A program made the position numbers and the translations under genes. Of a DNA stretch of 64,000 nt, positions 43,563 to 51,515 are shown in pieces; position 1 is the first letter of the stretch; every line of letters begins with the position of its first letter. The stretch comes from Actinophytocola oryzae. GTDB lineage: Bacteria; Actinomycetota; Actinomycetes; Mycobacteriales; Pseudonocardiaceae. The stretch covers positions 372,001 through 436,000 of the forward strand of contig NZ_SOCP01000007.1 of NCBI RefSeq assembly GCF_004364325.1, given 5' to 3'. The notes beneath the pieces are model-generated. The model saw only the letters and a list, made by a program, of their open reading frames with translations. It ran no database searches and was not told the DNA's origin.

Positions 43563-44567
43563 TCAGAGGATCTCGGCCGGGTCGATGAGGTTCCGGGTGA
43601 TCGCGACAGCGCCGAGCTGGAAGCGGCTGCGGGTGCCGAGGCGTTCGGTGAGGCGGTCCGACAGGCGCCGCACGGTGCGCAGCGACACGGCCATCCGCCG
43701 GGCCGCGGACGCGTCGGTGTGGCCCTGCGCCCACAGCTTCAGCACGTGCACCTCCTGCGGCGACAACGCGTCACCCCGCCGCGCCCTCGGACCCACCCCC
43801 AGCGGCTCGGCCTCGGCCCACAACTTCGCGAACAACGTGACGTACGAGCCGACCACCGCGTCACAGCTGACGACCAGCTCACCGGCGACCCCGGTGAGGT
43901 TGTCGACCGAGACGACCGCGTGCCGCTGGTCGAAGATCCGCACGTGCGCGGGCAGCGTCGGCAGCGTGCGGATCTCCGCACCCGCCTGCGCCTCCCGTGA
44001 CAGCGCGGCCATGGTCTGCCTGTCGTTGCGGGCACTGTCCAGCACGACCGAGCGCACGCTGACCCCGCGGGCGGACAGGTCCTCGTCGACAGTGCGGGGG
44101 CTCGTGGCCGGCCGCATGGACAGGCACTCCTCGACGCACCCGGCGGCCAGCTCGGCCGTGCGGGCCCGCACCGTGGGGCCGCCGACGACCCACTCGACGC
44201 CGACGGTGTCGTGCCGCCGCCCGACGCGTGCGAGCAGCCGTGCCACGGTCAGCCTGCTGTCCTCGACCTGCTGCTGGTGACGCGCCAGCTCACCCTGCTG
44301 CCGCGCCAGCAAAGCGGCCAGGCCGACCTCCGGTTCGATGGCCGTCAGGTCCTCACCCCCGTTCACCCGCGTGACCAGCCCCAGGCTCGCGAGGTGCTCC
44401 ACGGCGAACCGCACGGTGACCTCGCTCTGCGCCATCAGCTCGGCGAGCGTGCCCGCGCTGATCTCGGGGTGCTCGAGCACCGTCTGGTACACGGACTCGG
44501 TGGTCGCGTCGAGCGCGAAGCCGCTCTCCGTCCCGGGTAACGCCATCAGATCAGGCAGTACGGACAT
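43563..44567 (-). CDS. TrmB-like / LuxR-type helix-turn-helix regulator
   Basis: The 334-residue protein has two DNA-binding-type ends. The N-terminus carries a TrmB-like winged helix (TLAELMAQSEVTVRFAVEHL, then ASLGLVTRVNGGEDL). A helical linker (LARQQGELARHQQQVEDSRL) and a central ligand-domain-like region follow. The C-terminus is LuxR-type (LSPQEVHVLKLWAQGHTDAS, AVSLRTVRRLSDRLTERLGT). This architecture is common among actinomycete regulators near biosynthetic clusters. It overlaps the end of the exporter gene by 17 bases, so exporter and regulator are co-transcribed leftward. It probably senses a pathway product or a small molecule. The target may be the palindrome at 45996-46022. Confidence 0.82.
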   Translation of the reverse strand: MSVLPDLMALPGTESGFALDATTESVYQTVLEHPEISAGTLAELMAQSEVTVRFAVEHLASLGLVTRVNGGEDLTAIEPEVGLAALLARQQGELARHQQQVEDSRLTVARLLARVGRRHDTVGVEWVVGGPTVRARTAELAAGCVEECLSMRPATSPRTVDEDLSARGVSVRSVVLDSARNDRQTMAALSREAQAGAEIRTLPTLPAHVRIFDQRHAVVSVDNLTGVAGELVVSCDAVVGSYVTLFAKLWAEAEPLGVGPRARRGDALSPQEVHVLKLWAQGHTDASAARRMAVSLRTVRRLSDRLTERLGTRSRFQLGAVAITRNLIDPAEIL

Positions 44568-45858
44568 GCTCGACGCCCTTCTCCTCGTTCTCGGTGCGTG
44601 CCGGCTCGCTCGTCGGCCGGTCGGTCCGGCGCATCTGCGACCACTCGGGCCGCATGCCGGGCAGGACGATCGCGGCGAGGTACAGCCCGCCGACGATCAA
44701 CAGCGAGCCGGTGAGGCCCGACGTGGTGAGCAGCAGGGCCGCGAACGGCCCGCCGAACGGGATGCCGGCCCAGGCCAGCGCATTGCTGAGCGTCCGAACG
44801 CGGCCCAGGAGCCGATCCGGGATGCGCTCGTAGGTCACGGCACCGACGATCGGGTTGATGAACCCCGACCCCAGCCCGCCGACCGCGAAAACGGCGAGCA
44901 CCGCCCACAGCGGCAGGCCTGCGGCCATGGCGACGAACCGAGGCACGCCGCCGACGAGAAACCCGACCATGTAGACGATGCGGCGGGGGAGCCTGCCGCC
45001 GATCGCGGCGGCGACCAGCGCGGCGAGGATCGACGTGCCCGCGAAGACACTCACGACCAACCCGACCGTCTCCGGCCCGTGCCCGGACTCGCGCGCCCAC
45101 ACCGGCAACAACACCGCGATGAACGCCTGGTCGAGCAGGTTCGTCACGACGACCATGCCGGTGATGGCCCGCAGCAACCCGTCCTGACGGAGGAACGCGG
45201 CACCCTCCCGCAGCTGGGCGACGTACCCGCCGACCTCGGTGGTCCTCGGCCGCTCCGGGTCGAGGTCGTCGGTGAGCGCGAACGCGACGATCACGGCGGC
45301 GAACCCGAACAGACCGGCGGCGAGCCACAGCGCCTGCGCGTTGCCGAGCACGGCGACGACGAACCCCCCCGCTGCCGGTCCCGCGACGGTGGCGGTCCGC
45401 TCGATCGCGGTCGACAGCCCGGTGCCGCGCTCGAGCGGCACGCCGGCGGCGCGCGTGGCGGAGGGGATGAAAACGGACTTGGCGGACCGTGCCGGACCCT
45501 CGGCCGCACCCGCCACGGCCATCAGCGCCATCAGCGCCCAGATGTGCAGCCCGCCGGTCGCGTGCAGCAGACCGACGACGACCATCACGCCCGTCGAGAC
45601 CACGTCACCGGCGACGGCGATGCGCCGCGGCCCGATGCGGTCGATGAGCGGGCCCGCGAGTGCCTGCGCCAGCACGAACGGCGTGATCTGACAGAACGCG
45701 ACCAGACCGGTCTGGGCGGCGCTCCCGGTGGAGGAGAGCACGAACCACGGCACCGCGACGAGCAGCAGACGGTTGGCGGTGAGCGAGACGAGGTCGGCGC
45801 CGAGCACGCCCACCAGCCCGCGTGCGGAGCGAGGGGGGTCGACTGCCGGGTTGTTCAT
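44551..45858 (-). CDS. MFS exporter (probable product efflux)
   Basis: The ATG at 45858 is preceded by GGGAGG and gives 435 residues with about 12 hydrophobic segments. Family hallmarks include the loop between helices 2 and 3 (GPLIDRIGPRRIAVAGDVVS) and its second-half counterpart (IGGRLPRRIVYMVGF). It resembles the MFS group related to enterobactin exporter EntS and macrolide-efflux proteins. It is divergent from sbnB and co-transcribed with the regulator gene. Export of the NRPS product, giving self-resistance, is the most likely role. The polar C-terminal tail is typical. Confidence 0.87.
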   Translation of the reverse strand: MNNPAVDPPRSARGLVGVLGADLVSLTANRLLLVAVPWFVLSSTGSAAQTGLVAFCQITPFVLAQALAGPLIDRIGPRRIAVAGDVVSTGVMVVVGLLHATGGLHIWALMALMAVAGAAEGPARSAKSVFIPSATRAAGVPLERGTGLSTAIERTATVAGPAAGGFVVAVLGNAQALWLAAGLFGFAAVIVAFALTDDLDPERPRTTEVGGYVAQLREGAAFLRQDGLLRAITGMVVVTNLLDQAFIAVLLPVWARESGHGPETVGLVVSVFAGTSILAALVAAAIGGRLPRRIVYMVGFLVGGVPRFVAMAAGLPLWAVLAVFAVGGLGSGFINPIVGAVTYERIPDRLLGRVRTLSNALAWAGIPFGGPFAALLLTTSGLTGSLLIVGGLYLAAIVLPGMRPEWSQMRRTDRPTSEPARTENEEKGVEHVRTA

Positions 45859-45995
45859 GTGGTGCCTCCCTGGTCGAGCCGGTCGTTTCTGCCGGCCAGA
45901 ACTGACACTGCCCGCAGGGACCGGCCGTCCCCAGGGAAGGAACCGCACGGTCGGCTGCCGGTTCTGCTGCAGGTTCTTCTCTCCCGCACGGCGGT

Positions 45996-46022
45996 GTGGC
46001 TCGGTCACGCTGACCGAGCCAC
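45996..46022. promoter_or_regulatory. 27-base palindrome upstream of sbnB (operator or leader hairpin)
   Basis: GTGGCTCGGTCA at 45996-46007 is followed by CGC and then its exact reverse complement at 46011-46022. The site ends 32 bases before the sbnB start in the divergent region shared with the exporter. It could be an operator for the TrmB/LuxR-type regulator or a hairpin in the sbnB leader. Confidence 0.55.
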
Positions 46023-46054
46023 CACATCCGGCGGCCGGAACGGAGAGGCGACAG

Positions 46055-47056
46055 ATGTTGGTCCTGGGCAACGCGGACGTGCGGCAGGTACTGGACGGCG
46101 AGGAGGAGGCGGTGCTGGCCGCGGTGCGCGGGGCGTACGTCGAGCACGAGCGCGGGCGCACCACCGTGCCGGAGTCGTTGTTCCTGCGCTTCCCGGACAC
46201 CGGCAACCGAATAATCGCGCTGCCCTCCTATCTCGGCGGTGCCAAGCCGGTCGCGGGCATGAAGTGGATAGCGTCGTTCCCCGACAACGTCGCCGAGGGC
46301 ATGGAACGCGCGTCGGCGGTGGTGGTGCTGAACTCCACGGCCACGGGCAGGCCGCTGTGCGTGATGGAAGGCTCGGTGATCTCCGCCAGACGAACGGCCG
46401 CGAGCGCGGCACTGGCCTCGGCGACCCTGCCGGGCGCCACCGCGGTGACGGCGGTGACGGTAGTCGGCTGCGGCGTGATCAACACCGAGATCCTGCGGTT
46501 CCTCAGGTCGGTGCACCCGTCGCTGAGCGCGGTGACGATCGTCGACCTGTCCGCGAAACGGGCGGCGGCATTCGCGCACCGGTGCGAGTCGGAGCTGGGC
46601 CTGTCGACGTCGGTGGCACGAGACCTGGACACCGCACTGGCGGCGAACCACCTGGTCAGCATCGCGACCACGGCGAGCACCCCCTACACGGACCTGACCG
46701 CGGCCCGCCCCGGCACGCTGGTACTACACGTGTCACTACGTGACGTGACAGTGGAAGGCGTACGCACCGCGGTGAACGTGGTGGACGACCGCGACCACGC
46801 CTGCCGGGCGGCGACGTCGGTACACCTGACGGAACAGGCGGTGGGACACCGCGACTTCATCGAGTCGACGATCGGAGAACTGTTGCTGAAGGGCGAGGCG
46901 CACCAGCGCAGTACCGAGCGGGTGACGCTGTTCAGCCCGTTCGGGCTGGGTGCCCTGGACCTGGCCGTGGCAGAGTTCGTACACGGCCGGGCCCGTGCCC
47001 ATGGCCTGGGCACCGACCTCCCGGACTTCCTCCCGGAGCAGACCCTCTCGGCGTGA
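46055..47056 (+). CDS. sbnB: SbnB-like NAD-dependent dehydrogenase (ornithine cyclodeaminase/mu-crystallin family)
   Basis: The ATG at 46055 with GGAGAGG upstream gives 333 residues. Family motifs are SYLGGAKPVAGMKWIASFPD (substrate-binding), VMEGSVISARRTAASAALAS and the Rossmann motif VTVVGCGVINTEILRFLR with a following acidic strand end (VTIVDLS). SbnB oxidises N-(1-amino-1-carboxyethyl)-glutamate and hydrolyses the imine to 2,3-diaminopropionate and 2-oxoglutarate. With sbnA at 42529, the diaminopropionate pathway is complete, although the two genes are in separate transcription units. Ornithine cyclodeaminase or another imine reductase is less likely given sbnA nearby. Confidence 0.88.
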   Translation: MLVLGNADVRQVLDGEEEAVLAAVRGAYVEHERGRTTVPESLFLRFPDTGNRIIALPSYLGGAKPVAGMKWIASFPDNVAEGMERASAVVVLNSTATGRPLCVMEGSVISARRTAASAALASATLPGATAVTAVTVVGCGVINTEILRFLRSVHPSLSAVTIVDLSAKRAAAFAHRCESELGLSTSVARDLDTALAANHLVSIATTASTPYTDLTAARPGTLVLHVSLRDVTVEGVRTAVNVVDDRDHACRAATSVHLTEQAVGHRDFIESTIGELLLKGEAHQRSTERVTLFSPFGLGALDLAVAEFVHGRARAHGLGTDLPDFLPEQTLSA

Positions 47057-47145
47057 GGTGTGGACCAGGCCGCGCATGTGGTGCCGTAACGAGGATCCAC
47101 ACCGGACACCCGCCGGTCAGCCGGATCGTGGATTAGCGTGGCGTG

Positions 47146-47496
47146 ATGGACACGCCCAGCTTCGTGCACGCCCGGGTCAACGTGACCGATCTTCGCGCGG
47201 CGATCACGTGGTACGAGTCGCTGTTCGGCGTACCCGCACAAGGCCACTGGCCGCCGCACGCGCCGACCTACGCTCACTTCACCCTCGGTGCCGCGCAGTT
47301 CGCGCTGGGCCGCTACGACCCGGTACCGGCCGCAGGCGCACGGTTCAACTTCGAAGTCGACGACGTCGATGCCTGGTGGGCCCGACTGGGACCATCAGCC
47401 GACGTCGTCGAACCGCTCCACGACACCGCGTACGACACACGCAGGTTCACTATCCGCGACCCCGACGGCAACGAACTCGGCTTCGTCAACACCTAG
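47146..47496 (+). CDS. VOC (glyoxalase/bleomycin-resistance fold) protein
   Basis: I use the ATG at 47146 (116 residues). The two-beta-alpha-beta-beta-beta pattern is clear: HARVNVTDLRAAITWYESLF, then FEVDDVDAWWARLG and the ending FTIRDPDGNELGFVNT, a standard VOC signature. Members bind metals or antibiotics, or act as lyases. With only one domain it would dimerise. Its position after the biosynthetic block makes drug binding possible, but nothing in the sequence identifies a ligand. Confidence 0.82.
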   Translation: MDTPSFVHARVNVTDLRAAITWYESLFGVPAQGHWPPHAPTYAHFTLGAAQFALGRYDPVPAAGARFNFEVDDVDAWWARLGPSADVVEPLHDTAYDTRRFTIRDPDGNELGFVNT

Positions 47497-47548
47497 GGCC
47501 GCACGTCGACGCCAACCTCGCAGACTACCCCGTCCGGAGGACGGTCCG

Positions 47549-48427
47549 TCAGCTCTTCGTTTCGGCTGAGGTACGTCCCTGCGTCGCGGCCCAGGTGGCG
47601 AGCAGTTCGAGGCCGTCGCCGGACGAGGTGCCGGGTTCGGCGGAGTAGGTGAGGACCGTGAGGCCGCCCCCGCCCACCGGCTCGAGTCCTTCGAACGCGA
47701 GTTCGAGTTCGCCGACGGCGGGGTGACGGAAGCGCTTGGTGCCGTGGCGGTGGACGTAGACGTCCTGCGCGGCCCACCAGCCGCGGAAGGGCTCGCTGCG
47801 CATGGACAGCTCGCCGATGAGGTTCATGAGCTGCTGGTCGTCTGGGTTCTGGGCGGACGCGATGCGCAGCGCGGCGGCAGCAGCGCGGGCGACCTGCGCC
47901 CAGTCCAGGTAGAACGCCTGGGCGTGCGGGTTCAGGAAGGTGAACCTCATGGAGTTGACCGGCAGTTCCACGTCCGCGGTGATCATGGGGGAGTAGAGAG
48001 CCATGCCGAGCGGGTTCGCGGCGAGGATGTCGAAGCGGTGGTTGCGCAGGAACGCGGGGACTCCGGTCATCGAGTCCAGCACCCGGCGGATCGCCGGCCG
48101 GATCTCCGGTGGCTTGTTCCGGCTGGCGCGGGCGCGAGCCGGCGCGGGGCCGGCGGCGCGGGCCAGATGGTGCAGGTGCGCGGTCTCGGTATCGTCGAGC
48201 CGCAGTGCGCGGGCGACGGCCTCCAGGACGCTGTCGGAGGCACCGGCGAGGTTGCCGCGTTCGAGGCGGGTGTAGTACTCGACGCTGACGCCTGCGAGGG
48301 CGGCGACCTCGCCGCGGCGCAGGCCTGCGACCCGGCGGTTGCCGTACGCGGGGAGCCCGACCTGTTCGGGGCCGACCCTCTCCCTGCGTGAGCTGAGGAA
48401 CGCACGGACCTCGTCGCGGTTGTCCAT
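47549..48427 (-). CDS. XRE-family regulator with MmyB-like ligand domain
   Basis: The 292-residue protein has an N-terminal helix-turn-helix (YGNRRVAGLRRGEVAALAGV, then SVEYYTRLERGNLAGASDSV). The C-terminal MmyB-like domain has FDILAANPLGMALYSPMI and AFYLDWAQVARAAAAALRIA, the family thought to bind a fatty-acid-like ligand. Directly upstream, read leftward, TAGCCT ends 6 bases before the ATG, so the message may be leaderless. Such regulators usually lie next to, and control, small oxidoreductase genes. Here they are the rightward aldo/keto reductase, flavodoxin-like and SDR genes. Confidence 0.88.
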   Translation of the reverse strand: MDNRDEVRAFLSSRRERVGPEQVGLPAYGNRRVAGLRRGEVAALAGVSVEYYTRLERGNLAGASDSVLEAVARALRLDDTETAHLHHLARAAGPAPARARASRNKPPEIRPAIRRVLDSMTGVPAFLRNHRFDILAANPLGMALYSPMITADVELPVNSMRFTFLNPHAQAFYLDWAQVARAAAAALRIASAQNPDDQQLMNLIGELSMRSEPFRGWWAAQDVYVHRHGTKRFRHPAVGELELAFEGLEPVGGGGLTVLTYSAEPGTSSGDGLELLATWAATQGRTSAETKS

Positions 48428-48844
48428 ACACCCAGGCTAGACATCACGCTCCGCGGGAGAGGGTCCCTGTTGTTACCCCCTTCGAGTGGTGACAGCCCAC
48501 CAACCGGCGGGTATCCCCTGGAGTAGTGGTCACCCGACTCGCGCCCGACTACAACGCACCCGACCAGCACCACCGGTCATGGAGCAGGGCGACCACGAAT
48601 GGGCGGGTGACCCCACCGATGGCGTGGACAAGGAGCCGACCGCGTGCATGAGCAGCTTCTCGCCATCCAGGGCCGGTGGCGCGAACCCGTGACGGGAGAC
48701 CCTGGCAGTACCCCTCACAGCAGAGCCTCCCCGCACTCGCGGCGTCGATGTTGACTGACCTCCGACGGGGTATGCCCTTGGCGAGAGCGCACAGCCGCCG
48801 CGGCTCCGCTCCGCACCTCCCCAACCGAGAAGGAGCACGTGCTG
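48428..48844. promoter_or_regulatory. Divergent promoter region between the XRE regulator and the aldo/keto reductase operon
   Basis: About 400 bases without a recognisable gene. The left end holds the leftward -10 element (TAGCCT read on the minus strand) of the regulator. The right end holds AAGGAG in front of the reductase start. A candidate operator should lie here, but I see no convincing symmetrical site. Confidence 0.4.
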
Positions 48845-49732
48845 ATGTCCACCGTCCCGAACCTGACGCTCAACAACGGCGTCGAGATGCCCGCCATCGG
48901 TCTCGGTGTCTTCCAGACCCCGCCCGAGGAGACCCGCGCGGCCGTCGAGGCGGCCCTGTCGACGGGTTACCGGCACATCGACACCGCCGCCGCGTACGGC
49001 AACGAGCGTGAGGTCGGCGAGGCCATCGCCAGGTCCGGTGTGGACCGTGTCGAGGTGTTCGTCGAGACCAAGATCTGGATCAGTGACTACGGGTATGAGG
49101 AGACGCTGCACGGGTTCGAGAAGAGCGCTGGCAAGCTCGGTGTGGACCAGATCGACCTGTTGATCCTGCACCAGGCGCTGCCGTCGACCTTCGACAGGAC
49201 CCTCGAGGCCTACCGCGCGCTCGAGACGCTGTTGGCCGACGGCAAGGTCCGCGCCATCGGCGTCAGCAACTTCATGGTCGACCACCTCACCGGGCTCCTC
49301 GAGAAGACGACGGTGGTGCCCGCGGTGAACCAGATCGAGGTGCACCCGTACTTCGCCCAGCGCGAGGTGCAGGAGTTCGGCGCCCAGCACGGCATCCTGT
49401 CCCAGGCGTGGTCGCCGATCGGCGGCATCACCTTCTACCGTGACGGCGAGCACACGAGTACCCTGCAGGACCCGGCGATCGGGGAGATCGCGGCGGCGCA
49501 CGGCAAGAGCCCCGCACAGGTGATGCTGCGCTGGCACCTGCAGCAGGGCCGCTCGGTGATCCCGAAGTCCACCAAGCCGGCACGCATCGCCGAGAACTTC
49601 GACGTCTTCGACTTCGACCTCGGCACCGAGCAGCTCGCCGCGATCGACGCCCTGGACACCGGCAAACGCGGCGGTCCCGAGCCGACCGCCATCACGCTCG
49701 AGTCCTTCGGCCGGCCCATCCCCGAGGCATGA
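48845..49732 (+). CDS. Aldo/keto reductase
   Basis: The 295-residue protein starts at an ATG 10 bases after AAGGAG; a GTG six bases earlier is possible. It is a classic TIM-barrel reductase. The tetrad is visible as Asp and Tyr in HIDTAAAYGNEREVGEA, Lys in VFVETKIW and His in LLILHQALP. The NADPH-binding end reads VIPKSTKPARIAENFDVFDF. This is the 2,5-diketo-gluconate-reductase-like group found in many bacteria. It should reduce aldehydes or ketones with NADPH. It is first in a rightward set with a flavodoxin-like protein and an SDR, divergent from the XRE regulator. Confidence 0.92.
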   Translation: MSTVPNLTLNNGVEMPAIGLGVFQTPPEETRAAVEAALSTGYRHIDTAAAYGNEREVGEAIARSGVDRVEVFVETKIWISDYGYEETLHGFEKSAGKLGVDQIDLLILHQALPSTFDRTLEAYRALETLLADGKVRAIGVSNFMVDHLTGLLEKTTVVPAVNQIEVHPYFAQREVQEFGAQHGILSQAWSPIGGITFYRDGEHTSTLQDPAIGEIAAAHGKSPAQVMLRWHLQQGRSVIPKSTKPARIAENFDVFDFDLGTEQLAAIDALDTGKRGGPEPTAITLESFGRPIPEA

Positions 49733-49736
49733 CCAC

Positions 49737-50381
49737 GTGAACCGGCGCGGATTTCTCCGTGGCGGGGCCGCGGCGGCCGTAGGAGCCCTGGGAGGTGCCT
49801 GGCTGGTGGGCTGTGCGAGCCCGGCGGAATCGGCGGCACGACCCGCCGATCCGGCGGACGGGCGTGTCCTGGTGGCGTACTTCTCGCGTGCCGGTGAGAA
49901 CTACCACCACGGCGGCCGCAGGTTCCTGGATGTCGGCAACACCGAGGTCCTGGTGAGGCTGGTCCGCGACCGCGTCGCGTGCGACGTCCATCGCATCGAG
50001 GCGGCGGAACCGTACTCGGAGGACTATGACGACACGGTGGCCCGCAACGTGCGGGGGCAGGACGCCGACGCGCGGCCGGCCATCGCGAACCCGCTCCCGG
50101 ACCTGGCCGGCTACGACGTCGTCCTGTTGGGCAGTGGTGTGTGGAACGTGAGCCCACCCATGATCATGCGGACGTTCGCCGAGAGTCTCGACTTCACGGG
50201 GAAGACCGTCCTCCCGGTGGTCACCTACGCCGTGAGCGGGATCGGCGGCGCACCCGACACCTACGACCAAGCCTGCCGAGGTGCGGCCGTCGGCGAAGGG
50301 CTCGCCGTGCGTGGCGAGGAAGTACGAGACGCGGGCGACGCCGTCACGTCGTGGCTGCGACGCGTGAACCTGACGACCTGA
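49737..50381 (+). CDS. Exported flavodoxin-like lipoprotein
   Basis: A GTG at 49737, four bases after the previous stop, gives 214 residues. The N-terminus combines a twin-arginine motif (NRRGFLRGG) with a lipobox (WLVGC at about residues 22-26), so it should be exported folded and lipid-anchored. The rest is flavodoxin-like: the FMN phosphate loop RVLVAYFSRAGENYHHGG, then YDVVLLGSGVWNVSPPMIMR and TVLPVVTYAVSGIGGAPDTY. Related proteins are annotated as flavodoxin or NADPH-dependent FMN oxidoreductase. Its partner on the outer face of the membrane is unknown. Confidence 0.85.
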   Translation: MNRRGFLRGGAAAAVGALGGAWLVGCASPAESAARPADPADGRVLVAYFSRAGENYHHGGRRFLDVGNTEVLVRLVRDRVACDVHRIEAAEPYSEDYDDTVARNVRGQDADARPAIANPLPDLAGYDVVLLGSGVWNVSPPMIMRTFAESLDFTGKTVLPVVTYAVSGIGGAPDTYDQACRGAAVGEGLAVRGEEVRDAGDAVTSWLRRVNLTT

Positions 50382-50392
50382 CGAGGAGTGTG

Positions 50393-51247
50393 ATGACGAT
50401 GGCGACCTGGCTGATCACGGGATGTTCAACCGGCCTGGGGCGTGCGCTCGCCGAGGAGGTCCTCGGCGCCGGGTACAACGCGGTCGTGACGGCGCGGAAC
50501 GCCACCGAGGTGCGGGACCTGGTCGACGCCCATCCCGCGACAGCCCTGGGCGTCGCACTGGACGTGACCGACCCCGCCCAGGTCACCGCGGCCGTGGCGC
50601 AGGCCGAGCAACGCTTCGGCCAGATCGACGTGCTGGTGAACAACGCCGGCTACGGCTACCGCGCCGCCGTCGAGGAGGGCGACGATGACGACGTCCGGCG
50701 ACTGTTCGACACCAACCTGTTCGGCGTGGCCGCGATGGTCAAGGCCGTCCTGCCGGGCATGCGTGCGCGCCGCGCCGGGACGATCGTGAACATCTCCTCG
50801 ATCGGCGCGCGGGCGTGCCCGCCGGGGTCGGGCTACTACGCCGCGTCCAAGGCGGCGTTGGAGGCGTTGACCAGTGCGCTGCGCAAGGAGGTCGGGCCAC
50901 TCGGGATCACCGCGATGGCGGTCGAGCCGGGCGCGTTCCGCACCGACTTCGCGGGCCGCTCGCTCACCCAGTCCGCGACGGCCATCGCGGACTACGCCGA
51001 CACGGCCGGCAAGCGCCGCAAGGAGAACGACACCGTCCATGGCACACAGCCCGGTGACCCCGCACGTGCTGCCGCCGCACTGGTTGACGTGGTCAACTCC
51101 GGCGAGGCACCAGCGCTACTCGTCCTCGGCACGGACGCCCTGGGCATGTTCCGGTCCGTCGTGGACGGACAGCACGCGGAGCTGGACGCGTGGGAACACC
51201 TCAGCACGAGCACGGACTTCGACACGAACGAACCCGCTCCACAATGA
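50393..51247 (+). CDS. Short-chain dehydrogenase/reductase (SDR)
   Basis: The ATG at 50393, with GAGGAG just upstream, gives 284 residues. SDR landmarks are all present: WLITGCSTGLGRALAEEVL (cofactor glycine motif), LDVTDPAQVTAAV, VLVNNAGYGYRAAVEEGDDD, and the active-site Ser and YxxxK in ISSIGARACPPGSGYYAASK. The size and C-terminal extension fit the classical group often called oxidoreductase YusZ-like. It probably uses NADP(H). It is the third gene of the redox set, and the following SDR fragment overlaps its stop. Confidence 0.9.
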   Translation: MTMATWLITGCSTGLGRALAEEVLGAGYNAVVTARNATEVRDLVDAHPATALGVALDVTDPAQVTAAVAQAEQRFGQIDVLVNNAGYGYRAAVEEGDDDDVRRLFDTNLFGVAAMVKAVLPGMRARRAGTIVNISSIGARACPPGSGYYAASKAALEALTSALRKEVGPLGITAMAVEPGAFRTDFAGRSLTQSATAIADYADTAGKRRKENDTVHGTQPGDPARAAAALVDVVNSGEAPALLVLGTDALGMFRSVVDGQHAELDAWEHLSTSTDFDTNEPAPQ

Positions 51248-51494
51248 GTGACACACAGAACCAGGCCCGCGTCGCGGTCACCACCGGCGCCTCGTCAGGA
51301 ATCGGCGCGGCAACCGCCGCGCGCCGGCCGCCGACGGACACCGCGTCGCGCTCCTCGCGCGTCGCACGAACCGGATCACCGCCCTGGCCGAGGAGTCGGA
51401 CGACGGCTCCGTCGCGATCGAGGCCGACGTGACGAACCGTCCGGCGGTCACCGAGGTGTTCCTCGACCAACTGAGGGACGGCGCGGTGATGTAG
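51244..51494 (+). pseudogene. Truncated, frameshifted SDR
   Basis: The first 25 residues (QNQARVAVTTGASSGIGAAT) are an SDR N-terminus in the frame starting at the overlapping ATG. The homology then moves to another frame: DGHRVALLARRTNRITALAE and SVAIEADVTNRPAVTEVFLD, ending at a TAG at 51492. The catalytic Ser/Tyr/Lys region is absent. A frameshift near 51320 and loss of the distal two thirds make it non-functional. Confidence 0.75.
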
Positions 51495-51515
51495 TGATGT
51501 CGTGGCAACGGACTG

